Source: Clostridium sp. OF09-36 (GTDB taxonomy: Bacteria > Bacillota > Clostridia > Lachnospirales > Lachnospiraceae). Taken from it: a DNA stretch of 64,000 nucleotides. The position numbers and the translations under genes are program-made. Of the stretch, positions 1-8,251 are shown in pieces. Below the pieces are notes generated by a model, which made no database searches, was not told the origin of the DNA, and saw nothing but the letters and a program-made list of their open reading frames with translations. Position 1 is the first letter of the stretch. Each line of letters starts with the position of its first letter. The stretch spans positions 45,700-109,699 of the forward strand of contig NZ_QUMD01000012.1 of the NCBI RefSeq assembly GCF_003481985.1, read 5' to 3'.

Positions 1-344
1 GAAATGACCGGGTATTGAACGGAAACATTCCCGTTCCGGTAGGTTTCTGTTTTGACTGACAGGGAAGAGGCTGTGGCCGAACCACCGGCGGAAGTGCCAT
101 GAGACTGGCCTGCGGCATTTTCAATTGCCGGTTCAATCGTGATTTCCTGTCCTGTCTTGTTTTCACTGTTTCCTTCGCCGGAAACAGTGGTGGCAGCAGG
201 AGCAGTCTGTACACTGGATTCGGCAGCCTGATTGCCGGACAGGTCGATCTTATCGTGTTTCTTTTTGCACCCGGTAGCCAGGCATGCAGTGCCAAGTGCT
301 AACAGGGTGATGGTCATGGTGTATTTTAATTTCTTTGGTATCAT
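1..344 (-). CDS. Lipoprotein, C-terminus cut off by the window edge
   Basis: The visible 114 residues are the N-terminal part of a secreted lipoprotein on the minus strand. A lysine-rich start (MIPKKLKYT) is followed by a hydrophobic segment and the lipobox-like LATGC near residue 25, so the mature protein would be a lipid-anchored membrane protein. After KKKH comes a flexible Ser/Thr/Ala/Glu-rich linker. The last residues visible (TETYRNGNVSVQYPV) resemble the start of the DUF4163/DUF3298 region of clostridial envelope proteins, but this is only a hint because the rest lies outside the window. GGAG precedes the ATG at a normal distance. Confidence 0.75.
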   Translation of the reverse strand, partial: MIPKKLKYTMTITLLALGTACLATGCKKKHDKIDLSGNQAAESSVQTAPAATTVSGEGNSENKTGQEITIEPAIENAAGQSHGTSAGGSATASSLSVKTETYRNGNVSVQYPVI

Positions 345-520
345 GATTTCTCCATTTCTTTTTTTTTGATGAAGCTCTCAAGCTATTATAACGCAAAGTG
401 GGGAGGAAATACAGGAGAAAAAAAGAAATAAGAATATCGTAAGAAGATATACAATGGAAAAAAGAAAGAGCCCTGAACAACTGGAATCAGTCATTCAAAG
501 CTCTTTGCCCCTGCCAAGGA

Positions 521-603
521 TGCCGGCAGCCGGACTCGAACCGGCACGAGGTCGCCCCCGTCAGATTTTGAGTCTGATGCGTCTGCCATTCCGCCACGCC
601 GGC
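521..603 (-). tRNA. tRNA-Leu (anticodon CAA)
   Basis: Read on the minus strand, an 83-nt type II tRNA folds with acceptor GCCGGCG paired to TGCCGGC, discriminator A, a TCAGA/TCTGA anticodon stem and the loop CTCAAAA, which puts CAA at positions 34-36. The long variable arm (GGGGGCGACCTCG region) is typical of leucine tRNAs, and the T loop is GTTCGAGTC. The 3' CCA is not encoded: TCC follows the discriminator. It sits between dapL and the lipoprotein gene on the same strand. Confidence 0.95.
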
Positions 604-722
604 TTACTTACGCAAGGAATATTGTAGCATAAGTGCCAGAGCTTTGCAAGAGATTTTTAAAAAATTTGTAGCTATTGGATACACAATTTAAATAAATAAA
701 AACGATTCTGTGCCTTTGCAGG

Positions 723-1917
723 TTAGAATAAATGTTCAAAGCGCTTCATGGCTTCGATGGTATTCTCATGGTTGTTGAAGGAGGTCAGACGGAAATAATT
801 TTTGCCATTTTCGCCAAAGCCAGCTCCCGGGGTTCCGACTACCTGTGCATTCTCTAATAAGTAGTCAAAAAACTGCCAGGACTCCATGCCGTCCGGACAT
901 TCGAACCAGATGTATGGGGAATGGATGCCGCCAAAGAAGCGGATCTTTTTGCGCTTTAAGGTATCTGCGATGATGAGCGCATTTTCCTGGTAATATGCGA
1001 TGTTTTCGCGGCACTGCGCCATGCCTTCTTCGGTAAAGACAGCAGCGGCACCCTTCTGGATGATATAGGAAGTACCGTTAAACTTGGTGGACTGTCTGCG
1101 GTTCCACATAGCATGCAGGGACATCTCTTTTCCGTCGGAAGCTGGGAAGACAAGCTCTCTCGGAACTACGGTGTAACCGCAGCGGGTTCCGGTAAAGCCT
1201 GCGGTCTTGGACAGGGAGCAGAATTCGATGGCACATTTTTTTGCACCTTCGATCGCGTAGATGCTGCGCGGCAGCTCTGGGTCGGAGATAAATGCCTCGT
1301 ATGCGGAGTCGAAGAGGATGACAGCATGGTTAGCCAGGGCATAATCAACCCATTCTTTTAACTGCTCTTTATTGTATACAGCACCGGTCGGATTATTCGG
1401 GGAGCAGAGGTAGATGATATCTGCATGAACAGACGGATCTGGCATCGGAAGAAAGTTATTTTCTGCATTGCCGGATAAATAAGTAACTTTTTTTCCGTTC
1501 ATGATGTTGGAATCTACGTAAACCGGGTAGACCGGATCCGGGATCAGAATGACGTTGTCGTTGTCGAACAATTCGGAATATTCCGGTGTCACTCTTGGCA
1601 CCATCGGAAATGAAGATATCAGCGGCATCGACGGAAACACCGTTGCGGGCATAGTATGCAGAAATTGCATCGCGCAGGAATCCGTAGCCCTGTTCCGGGC
1701 CATAGCCTTTAAAGGTTTCTGCAGAAGCCATGGCATCGACTCCTTCGTGGAGACCTTCAATCGCAAGGCTTCCAAGCGGGAGCGTGACATCGCCGATACC
1801 AAGGCGGATGATCTTTTTGTCTGGATGTGCTGTCTCATAAGCGGCAACCCGGTGGGCAATTTCAGCGAAAAGATAGCTTTCTTTTAAATCCTGGTAATGT
1901 TCATTTAATTTAGGCAT
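723..1917 (-). CDS. dapL: LL-diaminopimelate aminotransferase (frameshifted in this sequence)
   Basis: DapL is a cytosolic PLP enzyme that converts tetrahydrodipicolinate to LL-diaminopimelate in one step, feeding lysine and peptidoglycan synthesis. The N-terminal part (MPKLNEHYQDL... to FISDGAKSDTG) and the C-terminal part (SELFDNDNVILIPDPVYPVY... to the stop) lie in two frames that meet near 1573-1586. Adding one A and one T in the AA and TT runs there gives GNISELF and a 398-residue protein, close to the family length. The likely PLP lysine is in SLSKTAGFTGTR. Start chosen at the ATG with AGGAAGG upstream. The longer upstream reading has no support. The break is probably sequencing error. 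Confidence 0.9.
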
Positions 1918-2016
1918 GTGGGAACCTTCCTTTCGTATGACCGGCCGTATGTGGGGCATACTGCTGCACGGCAATCCGCAATTAGCAGCGGCAAACCGGT
2001 CTTCATAATGAAAGTA

Positions 2017-2045
2017 ATTCTAACAAAGAATAAAAATCAAGTCAA
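2017..2045 (-). promoter_or_regulatory. Sigma-A promoter of dapL
   Basis: Minus-strand TTGACT (2045-2040) and TAGAAT (2022-2017) with a 17-bp spacer, about 100 bp upstream of the dapL start codon. It is back to back with the promoter of the zinc-finger gene at 2074. Confidence 0.7.
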
Positions 2046-2073
2046 TCGGACGGAAAATAAACAGAGGAAGAAA

Positions 2074-2102
2074 TTGAAAAATTAAGCGGAGTATTGTATG
2101 AT
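2074..2102 (+). promoter_or_regulatory. Sigma-A promoter of the zinc-finger membrane protein gene
   Basis: TTGAAA (2074-2079), 17-bp spacer, TATGAT (2097-2102). It gives a leader of about 130 nt before the start at 2238. Together with the dapL promoter it explains the 320-bp gene-free stretch 1918-2237, in which I see no other gene. Confidence 0.65.
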
Positions 2103-2237
2103 GGTATGTATTCACAGGAACGAAAGTGAAGAAAATATGGTGGAATGCGGAAACAATGCATGAAATAGTATGGACTGGCGAAAACGTGCAGAACACACAA
2201 AGGAAGAACAACAAAAACGATGGCAGGAGGTGACAGA

Positions 2238-2579
2238 ATGTATTCATGCAGGGAAGCAGAAAAAATGGTCATGCCTTATATCAACCATCAGCTCGACGAG
2301 ACGCAGCTGGAGCAGTTTTTGAAGCATGTAAGAAGCTGTCCGGCCTGCCGGGAAGAACTGGAAATCTATTATACGGTTTCCGTAGGCTTAAAGCAGCTGG
2401 ATGAGGGAACCGGGGTTTACGACATTCCGGGTCTGCTGGAAGAAAGCATGGAGAATGCCTGGCTTACGGTACGTACCGCGCGCTTGAGAAAGGTGATCTG
2501 TTATGCGGCGAATACGCTGAATGCAGCTTCTGTCCTGGTCATTTTACTGATGCAGCTTCGAATCTGGATCCAACGGTAA
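2238..2579 (+). CDS. Zinc-finger (anti-sigma-factor-like) single-pass membrane protein
   Basis: A 113-residue protein with an N-terminal zf-HC2-type motif: C4 near the start, then H-x-n-H...C-P-A-C (HVRSCPAC around residues 31-38), the fold used by ZAS anti-sigma factors. A hydrophobic stretch near residues 88-104 would anchor it in the membrane with the finger in the cytosol. Start chosen at ATG 2238, which has AGGAGG seven bases upstream. The in-frame ATG at 2220 has no such site. No sigma-factor gene lies beside it, so a role as an anti-sigma factor is only an inference from the fold. It has its own promoter. Confidence 0.8.
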   Translation: MYSCREAEKMVMPYINHQLDETQLEQFLKHVRSCPACREELEIYYTVSVGLKQLDEGTGVYDIPGLLEESMENAWLTVRTARLRKVICYAANTLNAASVLVILLMQLRIWIQR

Positions 2580-2686
2580 AACATTGTTTTGGCTGGCAGT
2601 GTACAGTAACAGAAATTCAAATTGTGCAGCTGAAATTTTGTGAAAATATTTCAGCGTTGGCGCTATGTTAGGGAAAGGGAAAATCC

Positions 2687-5335
2687 ATGGGAAAACTGGT
2701 TTTAATAGACGGGCACAGCATTTTAAACCGTGCGTTTTACGGTGTGCCGGAGCTGACAAATTCTGAGGGACTTCATACCAATGCGGTGTATGGGTTCCTC
2801 AATATTATGTTTAAGATATTGGAAGAGGAAAAAGCGGACCATCTCGCAGTGGCCTTTGACTTAAAAGAGCCGACCTTCCGCCATAAGATGTATGCAGATT
2901 ACAAGGGCACCAGAAAGCCGATGCCGGAGGAATTAAGAGAACAGGTTCCGCTGATGAAAGAGGTACTGACGGCAATGGGAGTTCCGATTCTGACCATGGC
3001 CGGTTATGAGGCCGACGATATCCTGGGAACTGTGGCAAAGCGCTGCCAGGCAGAAGGTGAGGAGATTTCCGTGGTATCGGGAGACCGTGATCTCTTACAG
3101 CTGGCCGATGCGCATATCAAGATCCGGATTCCGAAGACCAGCCGCGGTAACACGGAGATTCATGACTATTATCCGGAAGATGTAAAACGGGAGTATCAGG
3201 TAACCCCGATTGAATTTATCGATGTCAAAGCGCTTATGGGTGATACTTCCGACAATATCCCGGGTGTACCTTCAATCGGAGAAAAGACCGCCACGAATCT
3301 GATCGTGGCATATGGAAGCATTGAGAATGCGTACGCGCATTTGGAAGAAGTAAAGCCGCCGCGTGCAAAAAAAGCACTGGAAGAGCATTTTGACATGGCG
3401 GTCATGAGCAAAAAACTGGCAGAGATCTGCATCACCTGCCCAATTGCCTTTGATTATGAGGATGCAAAACTGGAAAATCTGTATACGCCGGAAGCATACC
3501 AGTATATGAAGCGTCTGGAGTTTAAGTCTATTCTGGCGAGGTTCGATGTACAGGAGATGGGAGGTAATTCGGTCGAAGAGCATTTCTGGAGTATAGAGGA
3601 TCTATCCGGGGCAGAACAGATTTTTGAAAAAACTTTGACTGCAAAACAGGTGGGATGCCAGCTGATCCTTTCCGAAAGCGGAGTAGCAGGTTTTGCCATC
3701 TGCACGGGTGAGGAGGAGATCTATGCCATTCCGGCAGCTGGCTTTTTAACCGGAAATTATCTGTGTGATCATGTGGAAACATTGATCGTAAACCGGGATC
3801 CGTCTTTGGAACCGGTAGCTGTGCTGGATTTAAAATCCCAGCTTCCGTATCTGAATCTGGATTATGGCAGTGCGGTTGTGGACATGGGTGTGGCAGGCTA
3901 CTTATTAAATCCGTTAAAAGATACGTATGAGTACGATGACCTTGCGAGAGATTACCTGGGAATGACGGTGCCGTCCAGGGCTGACCTGCTTGGAAAGAAA
4001 ACACTGGCAGCAGCGCTTGGGGAAGAACTGCCGGAGGCAGTGACCTGTGCCTGCTATATGGCTTATGTGGCATACAAGGCATCCGGCGTTCTGAAAGAGC
4101 GCCTGGAAAAAGAGGGCATGTTAAAGCTCTACCGGGAGATGGAGATGCCGCTGATCTACAGTCTGTACCATATGGAACAGGCCGGTGTCCGCGTGGACAA
4201 GGAACAGCTAAAGCAATACGGAGAGCAGCTGGAAGGAAAAATTGCCACGCTGGAGCAGGAAGTATATGAACTGGCCGGGGAGAAATTTAATATCAATTCC
4301 CCAAAACAGCTCGGGGAAATTCTTTTTGAGCGCATGCAGCTGCCGCATGGCAAGAAGACAAAAACCGGATATTCCACAGCGGCAGATGTGCTGGAAAAGC
4401 TGGCACCGGATTACCCGGTGGTACAGAAAATCCTGGAATACCGTCAGCTCACCAAGCTGAATTCGACTTATGCGCAGGGGCTGGCTGGTTTTATCCGGGA
4501 AGACGGCCGGATCCACGGGAAGTTTAATCAGACAATCACTGCAACGGGACGCATCAGCAGCACCGAGCCGAACCTTCAGAACATCCCGGTCCGTATGGAA
4601 CTTGGACGTGCCATCCGCAAAGTATTTGTGCCGGAAGATGGATATGTGTTTGTGGATGCCGATTATTCCCAGATTGAACTTCGTATTCTGGCGCACATGT
4701 CGGGCGATGAACGTCTGATCAACGCCTACCGCGATGCCCAGGACATCCATGCCATCACGGCTTCCGAAGTATTCCATACACCGCTTGCTGAGGTAACGCC
4801 GCTTCAGCGCCGCAACGCGAAAGCAGTAAACTTTGGCATTGTATATGGAATCAGTGCGTTTGGATTGAGCGAAGATTTAAGCATCAGCCGGAAAGAGGCG
4901 CTGGAATATATCAACAAGTATTTTGAAACGTATCCGGGCGTGAAAACATTTCTGGATGACCAGGTCAAAATTGGCAAAGAACAGGGATATGTCACCACCA
5001 TGTATGGAAGAAAACGACCAATCCCGGAACTGAAATCCGGCAATTTCATGCAGCGTTCCTTTGGGGAGCGTGTTGCCATGAATTCCCCAATCCAGGGAAC
5101 TGCCGCGGATATCATGAAACTGGCGATGATCGCGGTAGACCGGGAACTTCGGGAGAAGCATCTGCGTTCCCGCATTGTCCTGCAGGTCCACGATGAGCTT
5201 CTGGTAGAAGCCCATCAGGAAGAAGTGGAGCAGGTGGTACAGATTTTGACGGATAAAATGAAACATGCGGCGGACCTGAAGGTTTCCCTTGAGGTAGAAG
5301 CTCATGAAGGAAATAACTGGCTGGATGCAAAATAA
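2687..5335 (+). CDS. polA: DNA polymerase I, proofreading site apparently degenerate
   Basis: The 882-residue repair and Okazaki-fragment polymerase. Residues 1 to about 290 are the 5' nuclease domain (LIDGHSILNRAF at the start, VSGDRDLLQL, and a helix-hairpin-helix region). Residues of about 300-480 correspond to the 3'-5' exonuclease fold but lack the D-x-E of exo motif I (ILSESG stands there), so proofreading is probably absent, as in many Firmicutes. The polymerase domain carries motif A (DADYSQIELR, about residue 657), motif B (RRNAKAVNFGIVYG, about 708) and motif C (QVHDEL, about 834). A hairpin with arms GCTGAAAT/ATTTCAGC lies at 2629-2655 upstream. Confidence 0.97.
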   Translation: MGKLVLIDGHSILNRAFYGVPELTNSEGLHTNAVYGFLNIMFKILEEEKADHLAVAFDLKEPTFRHKMYADYKGTRKPMPEELREQVPLMKEVLTAMGVPILTMAGYEADDILGTVAKRCQAEGEEISVVSGDRDLLQLADAHIKIRIPKTSRGNTEIHDYYPEDVKREYQVTPIEFIDVKALMGDTSDNIPGVPSIGEKTATNLIVAYGSIENAYAHLEEVKPPRAKKALEEHFDMAVMSKKLAEICITCPIAFDYEDAKLENLYTPEAYQYMKRLEFKSILARFDVQEMGGNSVEEHFWSIEDLSGAEQIFEKTLTAKQVGCQLILSESGVAGFAICTGEEEIYAIPAAGFLTGNYLCDHVETLIVNRDPSLEPVAVLDLKSQLPYLNLDYGSAVVDMGVAGYLLNPLKDTYEYDDLARDYLGMTVPSRADLLGKKTLAAALGEELPEAVTCACYMAYVAYKASGVLKERLEKEGMLKLYREMEMPLIYSLYHMEQAGVRVDKEQLKQYGEQLEGKIATLEQEVYELAGEKFNINSPKQLGEILFERMQLPHGKKTKTGYSTAADVLEKLAPDYPVVQKILEYRQLTKLNSTYAQGLAGFIREDGRIHGKFNQTITATGRISSTEPNLQNIPVRMELGRAIRKVFVPEDGYVFVDADYSQIELRILAHMSGDERLINAYRDAQDIHAITASEVFHTPLAEVTPLQRRNAKAVNFGIVYGISAFGLSEDLSISRKEALEYINKYFETYPGVKTFLDDQVKIGKEQGYVTTMYGRKRPIPELKSGNFMQRSFGERVAMNSPIQGTAADIMKLAMIAVDRELREKHLRSRIVLQVHDELLVEAHQEEVEQVVQILTDKMKHAADLKVSLEVEAHEGNNWLDAK

Positions 5336-5729
5336 CGGGCAGCACTGGCTGACTGATACAGAATTTACCGATATCATTTCGATTGCCGAGATGACACCGG
5401 GACCGCTTGGAATCAATATTGCCTCGTTTGTGGGAACAAGAACGGTCGGGATTCCTGGAACCCTGATCGCGACACTTTCTTACGTTTTCCCTGCCATGGT
5501 GATTGTAATCCTGCTTGCGATCCTTTACGATAAATACCGCAGCTTAAGATATGTAAAAGGGGTTTTAAAAGGCTTGCATCCGGCAGTAGCAGCTATGGTA
5601 CTTGCGGTCATTCTTTCCCTGATTTTTCTGTGCTTGCTGCAAAAGAAAAAGCTTGGACCAATCCAGACAATTTTAGGCAGTGGAGTTGTCGGAGCAGTTA
5701 TTTATGGATTACTGGGATCGGCTGTGTAA
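5336..5729 (+). pseudogene. Chromate transporter (ChrA family) remnant
   Basis: In one open frame downstream of polA the sequence reads WLTDTEFTDIISIAEMTPGP and then INIASFVGTRTVGIPG, the family's conserved MTPGP region, followed by hydrophobic segments ending in VVGAVIYGLLG. The family's N-terminal helix with the FGGGYAMIP motif is missing: the frame runs straight back into the polA C-terminus, where the nearest ATG (5304) lies. A stretch between VILSL and IFLCLL also looks about 20 residues short. Family members are about 180 residues long. This looks like a decayed gene created by deletion against polA, unlikely to make a working transporter. Confidence 0.7.
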
Positions 5730-5746
5730 ACAGCCGGTCTTTTTTC
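5716..5746 (+). terminator. Rho-independent terminator after the chrA remnant
   Basis: GATCGGCTGT / ACAGCCGGTC forms a 10-bp stem (one G-T pair) with loop GTAA, followed by TTTTTT. The stem includes the stop codon of the remnant, so it also ends polA transcription. Confidence 0.8.
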
Positions 5747-5795
5747 TTTGCGGGAAAAATGTTATGGAACACTCCCAAAAAGTATGCTATAATGT

Positions 5796-5923
5796 GACGA
5801 GCGCAAGAGAGCCATAAACGTGCGGGTACGTTGCCGGGCACGCTTGCGTGGACAGCAACGCACTCGCACGTTTATGGCGAACGGCGAGGAATGAGAGACG
5901 AAGTCTCGAGGACGAGCGCAAGA
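5796..5923 (+). repeat. Structured intergenic element with a three-tier hairpin and flanking 13-bp direct repeats
   Basis: Outer arms GCCATAAACGTGCG (5811-5824) and its exact reverse complement (5865-5878) enclose CGTTGC/GCAACG (5829-5834, 5855-5860) and an inner CACGC-TT-GCGTG (5839-5850), so 68 bp fold into one long hairpin. The direct repeat GACGAGCGCAAGA occurs on each side (5796-5808 and 5911-5923). A smaller GAGAC-GAA-GTCTC hairpin lies at 5895-5907. An extended -10 box (TGCTATAAT, 5785-5793) stands just upstream, so the element is probably transcribed as the leader of the SseB-like gene. It resembles a REP/MITE-type mobile palindrome. Copies elsewhere in the genome cannot be seen here. 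Confidence 0.7.
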
Positions 5924-5967
5924 ATGTTATTATAAAAGGACCATTAAAATTAAGAGAGGTTTTTTCT

Positions 5968-6432
5968 ATGAATAAAATGAATCAGAATTCTGAAAACGTT
6001 AAGAATCCAAAGTTGGTAGCAGCACTTCAGGAGGTTTTAAAGCATGACGATTTCCTGACCCGCAGCCATATGGCAGCAGCACTGATGGAAGCACGCCTGC
6101 TTTCCCCGATCCAGAAGCAGACTGTCCTGACTGAGAAAAAGGGTCCGTCTACCTGGATCCGTTTTGAGAGCATCATGAATACCGCAGGAGAGAAGTATTA
6201 TCTTGCATTTACCGACATGGACGAGTATTCCAAGTGGAACGAGGATGGCAGCCATGACCAGGCTCTGATCATGACCATGGAAGATTTCGGAAACATCCTG
6301 ATCCGCCAGGTGAATGACTTAAAGGGCTTTGTTATCAACCCGTATGGCGAAAATATCAGTATTTCCAAACAGCTTCTGTTATCCCTTCTGCAGCAGCATG
6401 AAACCAAAATGAGAGAGAAGATGGGCAACTAA
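5968..6432 (+). CDS. SseB family protein
   Basis: A 154-residue soluble protein resembling the SseB N-terminal domain family: a helical N-terminus (NPKLVAALQEVLKHDD), then an alpha/beta core with YYLAFTDMDEYSKWN, the usual place where these proteins read a D-x-x-E/Y pattern, and FVINPYGENISI near the C-terminus. The family is widespread in Firmicutes and its function there is unknown. The name comes from a Salmonella secreted protein and does not imply secretion. Start chosen at ATG 5968 after AGAGAGG. An open frame continues upstream through the hairpin element but has no ribosome site. It ends one base before coaE, so the two are probably co-transcribed. Confidence 0.75.
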   Translation: MNKMNQNSENVKNPKLVAALQEVLKHDDFLTRSHMAAALMEARLLSPIQKQTVLTEKKGPSTWIRFESIMNTAGEKYYLAFTDMDEYSKWNEDGSHDQALIMTMEDFGNILIRQVNDLKGFVINPYGENISISKQLLLSLLQQHETKMREKMGN

Positions 6433-6433
6433 T

Positions 6434-7057
6434 ATGATGGTACTTGGCCTCACCGGCGGAGTAGGAGCCGGAAAAAGCCGGATCCTTGGGCTGTTTTCAG
6501 AAGATTACGGCGCGCAGGTGATCCAGGCAGATCTTGTGGCGCGGGAACTGGAAGAACCCGGCCAGCCCGGACTTACCGGACTGGTAAGCCTATTTGGAAA
6601 CGAAATCTTAAGTCCGGATGGCACGCTGGACCGGAAACGCTTTGCGGACCGGATCTTCGGAAATCCGGAAGCCTTAAAGCGGGTGAATGCCCTGATCCAT
6701 CCGCTGACCTGGAATGAGATCAAATGCCGGATCCGGGAAAGCAAGGCGGATCTGGTGGTGGTTGAGGCAGCGCTGTTTGATGAGCGCAGCCGCGACATCT
6801 GCCAGTATCTCGTATATGTAGATACGGAGGACGAAGTCCGTATCCGGCGTCTGATGGAAAACCGCGGTTATTCCCGGGAAAAATGCCTGGATATCATGAA
6901 AAACCAGGCAGACCGGAGCCGTTTTGAAGAACTGGCAGATTTTGTGATCGACAACAGTGGTCCGATTGATGCTGCCAGAAAGCAGATCGGTCAGATGCTT
7001 GACCAGATCAAACAACAGGGAAAACAGATGCCGCCAGGTGCCACGGCAGAAAGATAA
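6434..7057 (+). CDS. coaE: Dephospho-CoA kinase
   Basis: CoaE phosphorylates the 3'-hydroxyl of dephospho-CoA with ATP, the last step of coenzyme A synthesis, in the cytosol. The P-loop GGVGAGKS spans residues 8-15. The substrate-binding QADLVARELEEPGQPG and the lid region follow in normal order. At 207 residues it matches the family. It starts one base after the stop of the SseB-like gene and is followed 12 bp later by the WalJ-like hydrolase gene, suggesting one operon. Confidence 0.95.
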   Translation: MMVLGLTGGVGAGKSRILGLFSEDYGAQVIQADLVARELEEPGQPGLTGLVSLFGNEILSPDGTLDRKRFADRIFGNPEALKRVNALIHPLTWNEIKCRIRESKADLVVVEAALFDERSRDICQYLVYVDTEDEVRIRRLMENRGYSREKCLDIMKNQADRSRFEELADFVIDNSGPIDAARKQIGQMLDQIKQQGKQMPPGATAER

Positions 7058-7069
7058 GGAAACATACCA

Positions 7070-7867
7070 ATGAGATTAGTAAGTATTGCCAGCGGCAGCA
7101 GCGGAAACTGCATTTATGTGGGTTCCGAGAACACGCATATCCTGGTTGATGCAGGAATCAGCAACAAACGTATTGAGCAGGGCTTGAATGAAATCGGGCT
7201 GAAGGGCTCCGAACTGAACGGGGTTGTGATCACGCATGAGCATTCCGACCACATTAAGGGACTTGGGGTGCTTGCGCGCAAGCATCATGTGCCGATCTAC
7301 GGAACCAAAGAAACCCTCGAAGAGGTAGCTGCCAATACCAAATTAGGGGAATATCCGAAGGAACTTCTGCATCCGGTCCTGCCAGATGCAGATTTTGAGA
7401 TCGGTGACCTGACACTGGAACCGTTTTCCATCCACCACGATGCGGCAAATCCGGTAGCTTATCGGGTGAGCCATGAGAAAAAAAGCGTGGCGGTGGCAAC
7501 CGATATCGGCCATTTTGACCAGTATACCATCGACCATTTAAAGGATCTGGATGCGCTTCTTTTAGAAGCCAACCACGATGTGAACATGCTGGAAACAGGG
7601 CCTTATCCATACTATTTAAAGCGCCGTATTTTAGGGGATCATGGACATCTGTCCAATGAGAATGCGGGAAGGCTTTTAAACTATATTCTGAATGATAAAT
7701 TAAAACATATTTTGCTTGGCCATTTGAGCAAAGAGAACAATTACGAGGCGCTCGCCTATGAGACGGTGCGCTTCGAGATTGACCAGGGGGATACTCCATA
7801 CAAGGCGAAGGATTTTCCAATCGAGGTTGCAAAACGCGATGAGATGTCGCAGATTATCAATCTGTAG
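7070..7867 (+). CDS. yycJ: WalJ/YycJ-like metallo-beta-lactamase-fold hydrolase
   Basis: A 265-residue MBL-fold protein. The N-terminus SIASGSSGNCIYV is characteristic of the WalJ (YycJ) branch, and the metal motif THEHSDH lies at residues 55-61. Further histidines (GDHGHLSNE, LLGHLSKENN) complete a two-metal site. In Bacillus and Streptococcus the relative acts with the WalRK cell-wall system and DNA-strand coordination. Here the gene is not next to walRK but follows coaE, so function is by family only. AAGGAAA precedes the ATG. Confidence 0.85.
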   Translation: MRLVSIASGSSGNCIYVGSENTHILVDAGISNKRIEQGLNEIGLKGSELNGVVITHEHSDHIKGLGVLARKHHVPIYGTKETLEEVAANTKLGEYPKELLHPVLPDADFEIGDLTLEPFSIHHDAANPVAYRVSHEKKSVAVATDIGHFDQYTIDHLKDLDALLLEANHDVNMLETGPYPYYLKRRILGDHGHLSNENAGRLLNYILNDKLKHILLGHLSKENNYEALAYETVRFEIDQGDTPYKAKDFPIEVAKRDEMSQIINL

Positions 7868-7903
7868 ATCATAAAAACTTTTATACAAACGGAGGATAGC
7901 CAC

Positions 7904-8175
7904 ATGAGCAAGGTAATTATCACAGTTGTAGGAAAAGACACCGTAGGAATCATTGCAAAGGTATGTACGTATCTGGCAGAAAAGCAGGTCAACATTCTGG
8001 ATATTTCCCAGACGATCGTACAGGATTACTTTAACATGATGATGATCGCAGACATGGAGCATGCAACAGGCTCTTTTGACGAGATCGCTTCAGAACTGGA
8101 AAAAGTCGGTGAGGAGATCGGCGTAGCATCAAGTGCCAGCGCGAAGAAATCTTTACCAAGATGCACCGTATTTAA
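7904..8175 (+). CDS. ACT-domain regulatory protein (frameshifted in this sequence)
   Basis: A small ACT-domain protein of the type always found before UPF0210 genes. The sequence opens VIITVVGKDTVGIIAKV, the standard ACT strand-helix with a ligand-binding glycine, and continues EKQVNILDISQTIV. One A is missing near 8128 (GTAGCATCAAG where GTAGCAATCAAG is expected). With it the frame continues KCQREEIFTKMHRI and stops at 8173-8175, giving 90 residues, the family length. Without it the reading runs to 8221 with an unrelated tail. Probably a sequencing error. It likely senses a small molecule for the downstream gene, but the ligand is not known. Confidence 0.85.
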
Positions 8176-8251
8176 CGAAATGCGGACAGTACCGGATAGA
8201 TGTCAATTGGGCACCCGGTGATTCCAAGACTGAAGAAAAGAGGATACAGCC

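Noticed and set aside
1113..1887. Plus-strand frames opposite dapL
   Set aside because: Shadows of dapL in the antisense direction; no family similarity, no ribosome sites.
3528..4082. Minus-strand frame of 184 codons inside polA
   Set aside because: It lies opposite a conserved coding region, has no ribosome site, and its composition follows the third-base bias of polA. The same applies to long antisense frames inside smc, der, lepB-ylqF and mid-window genes.
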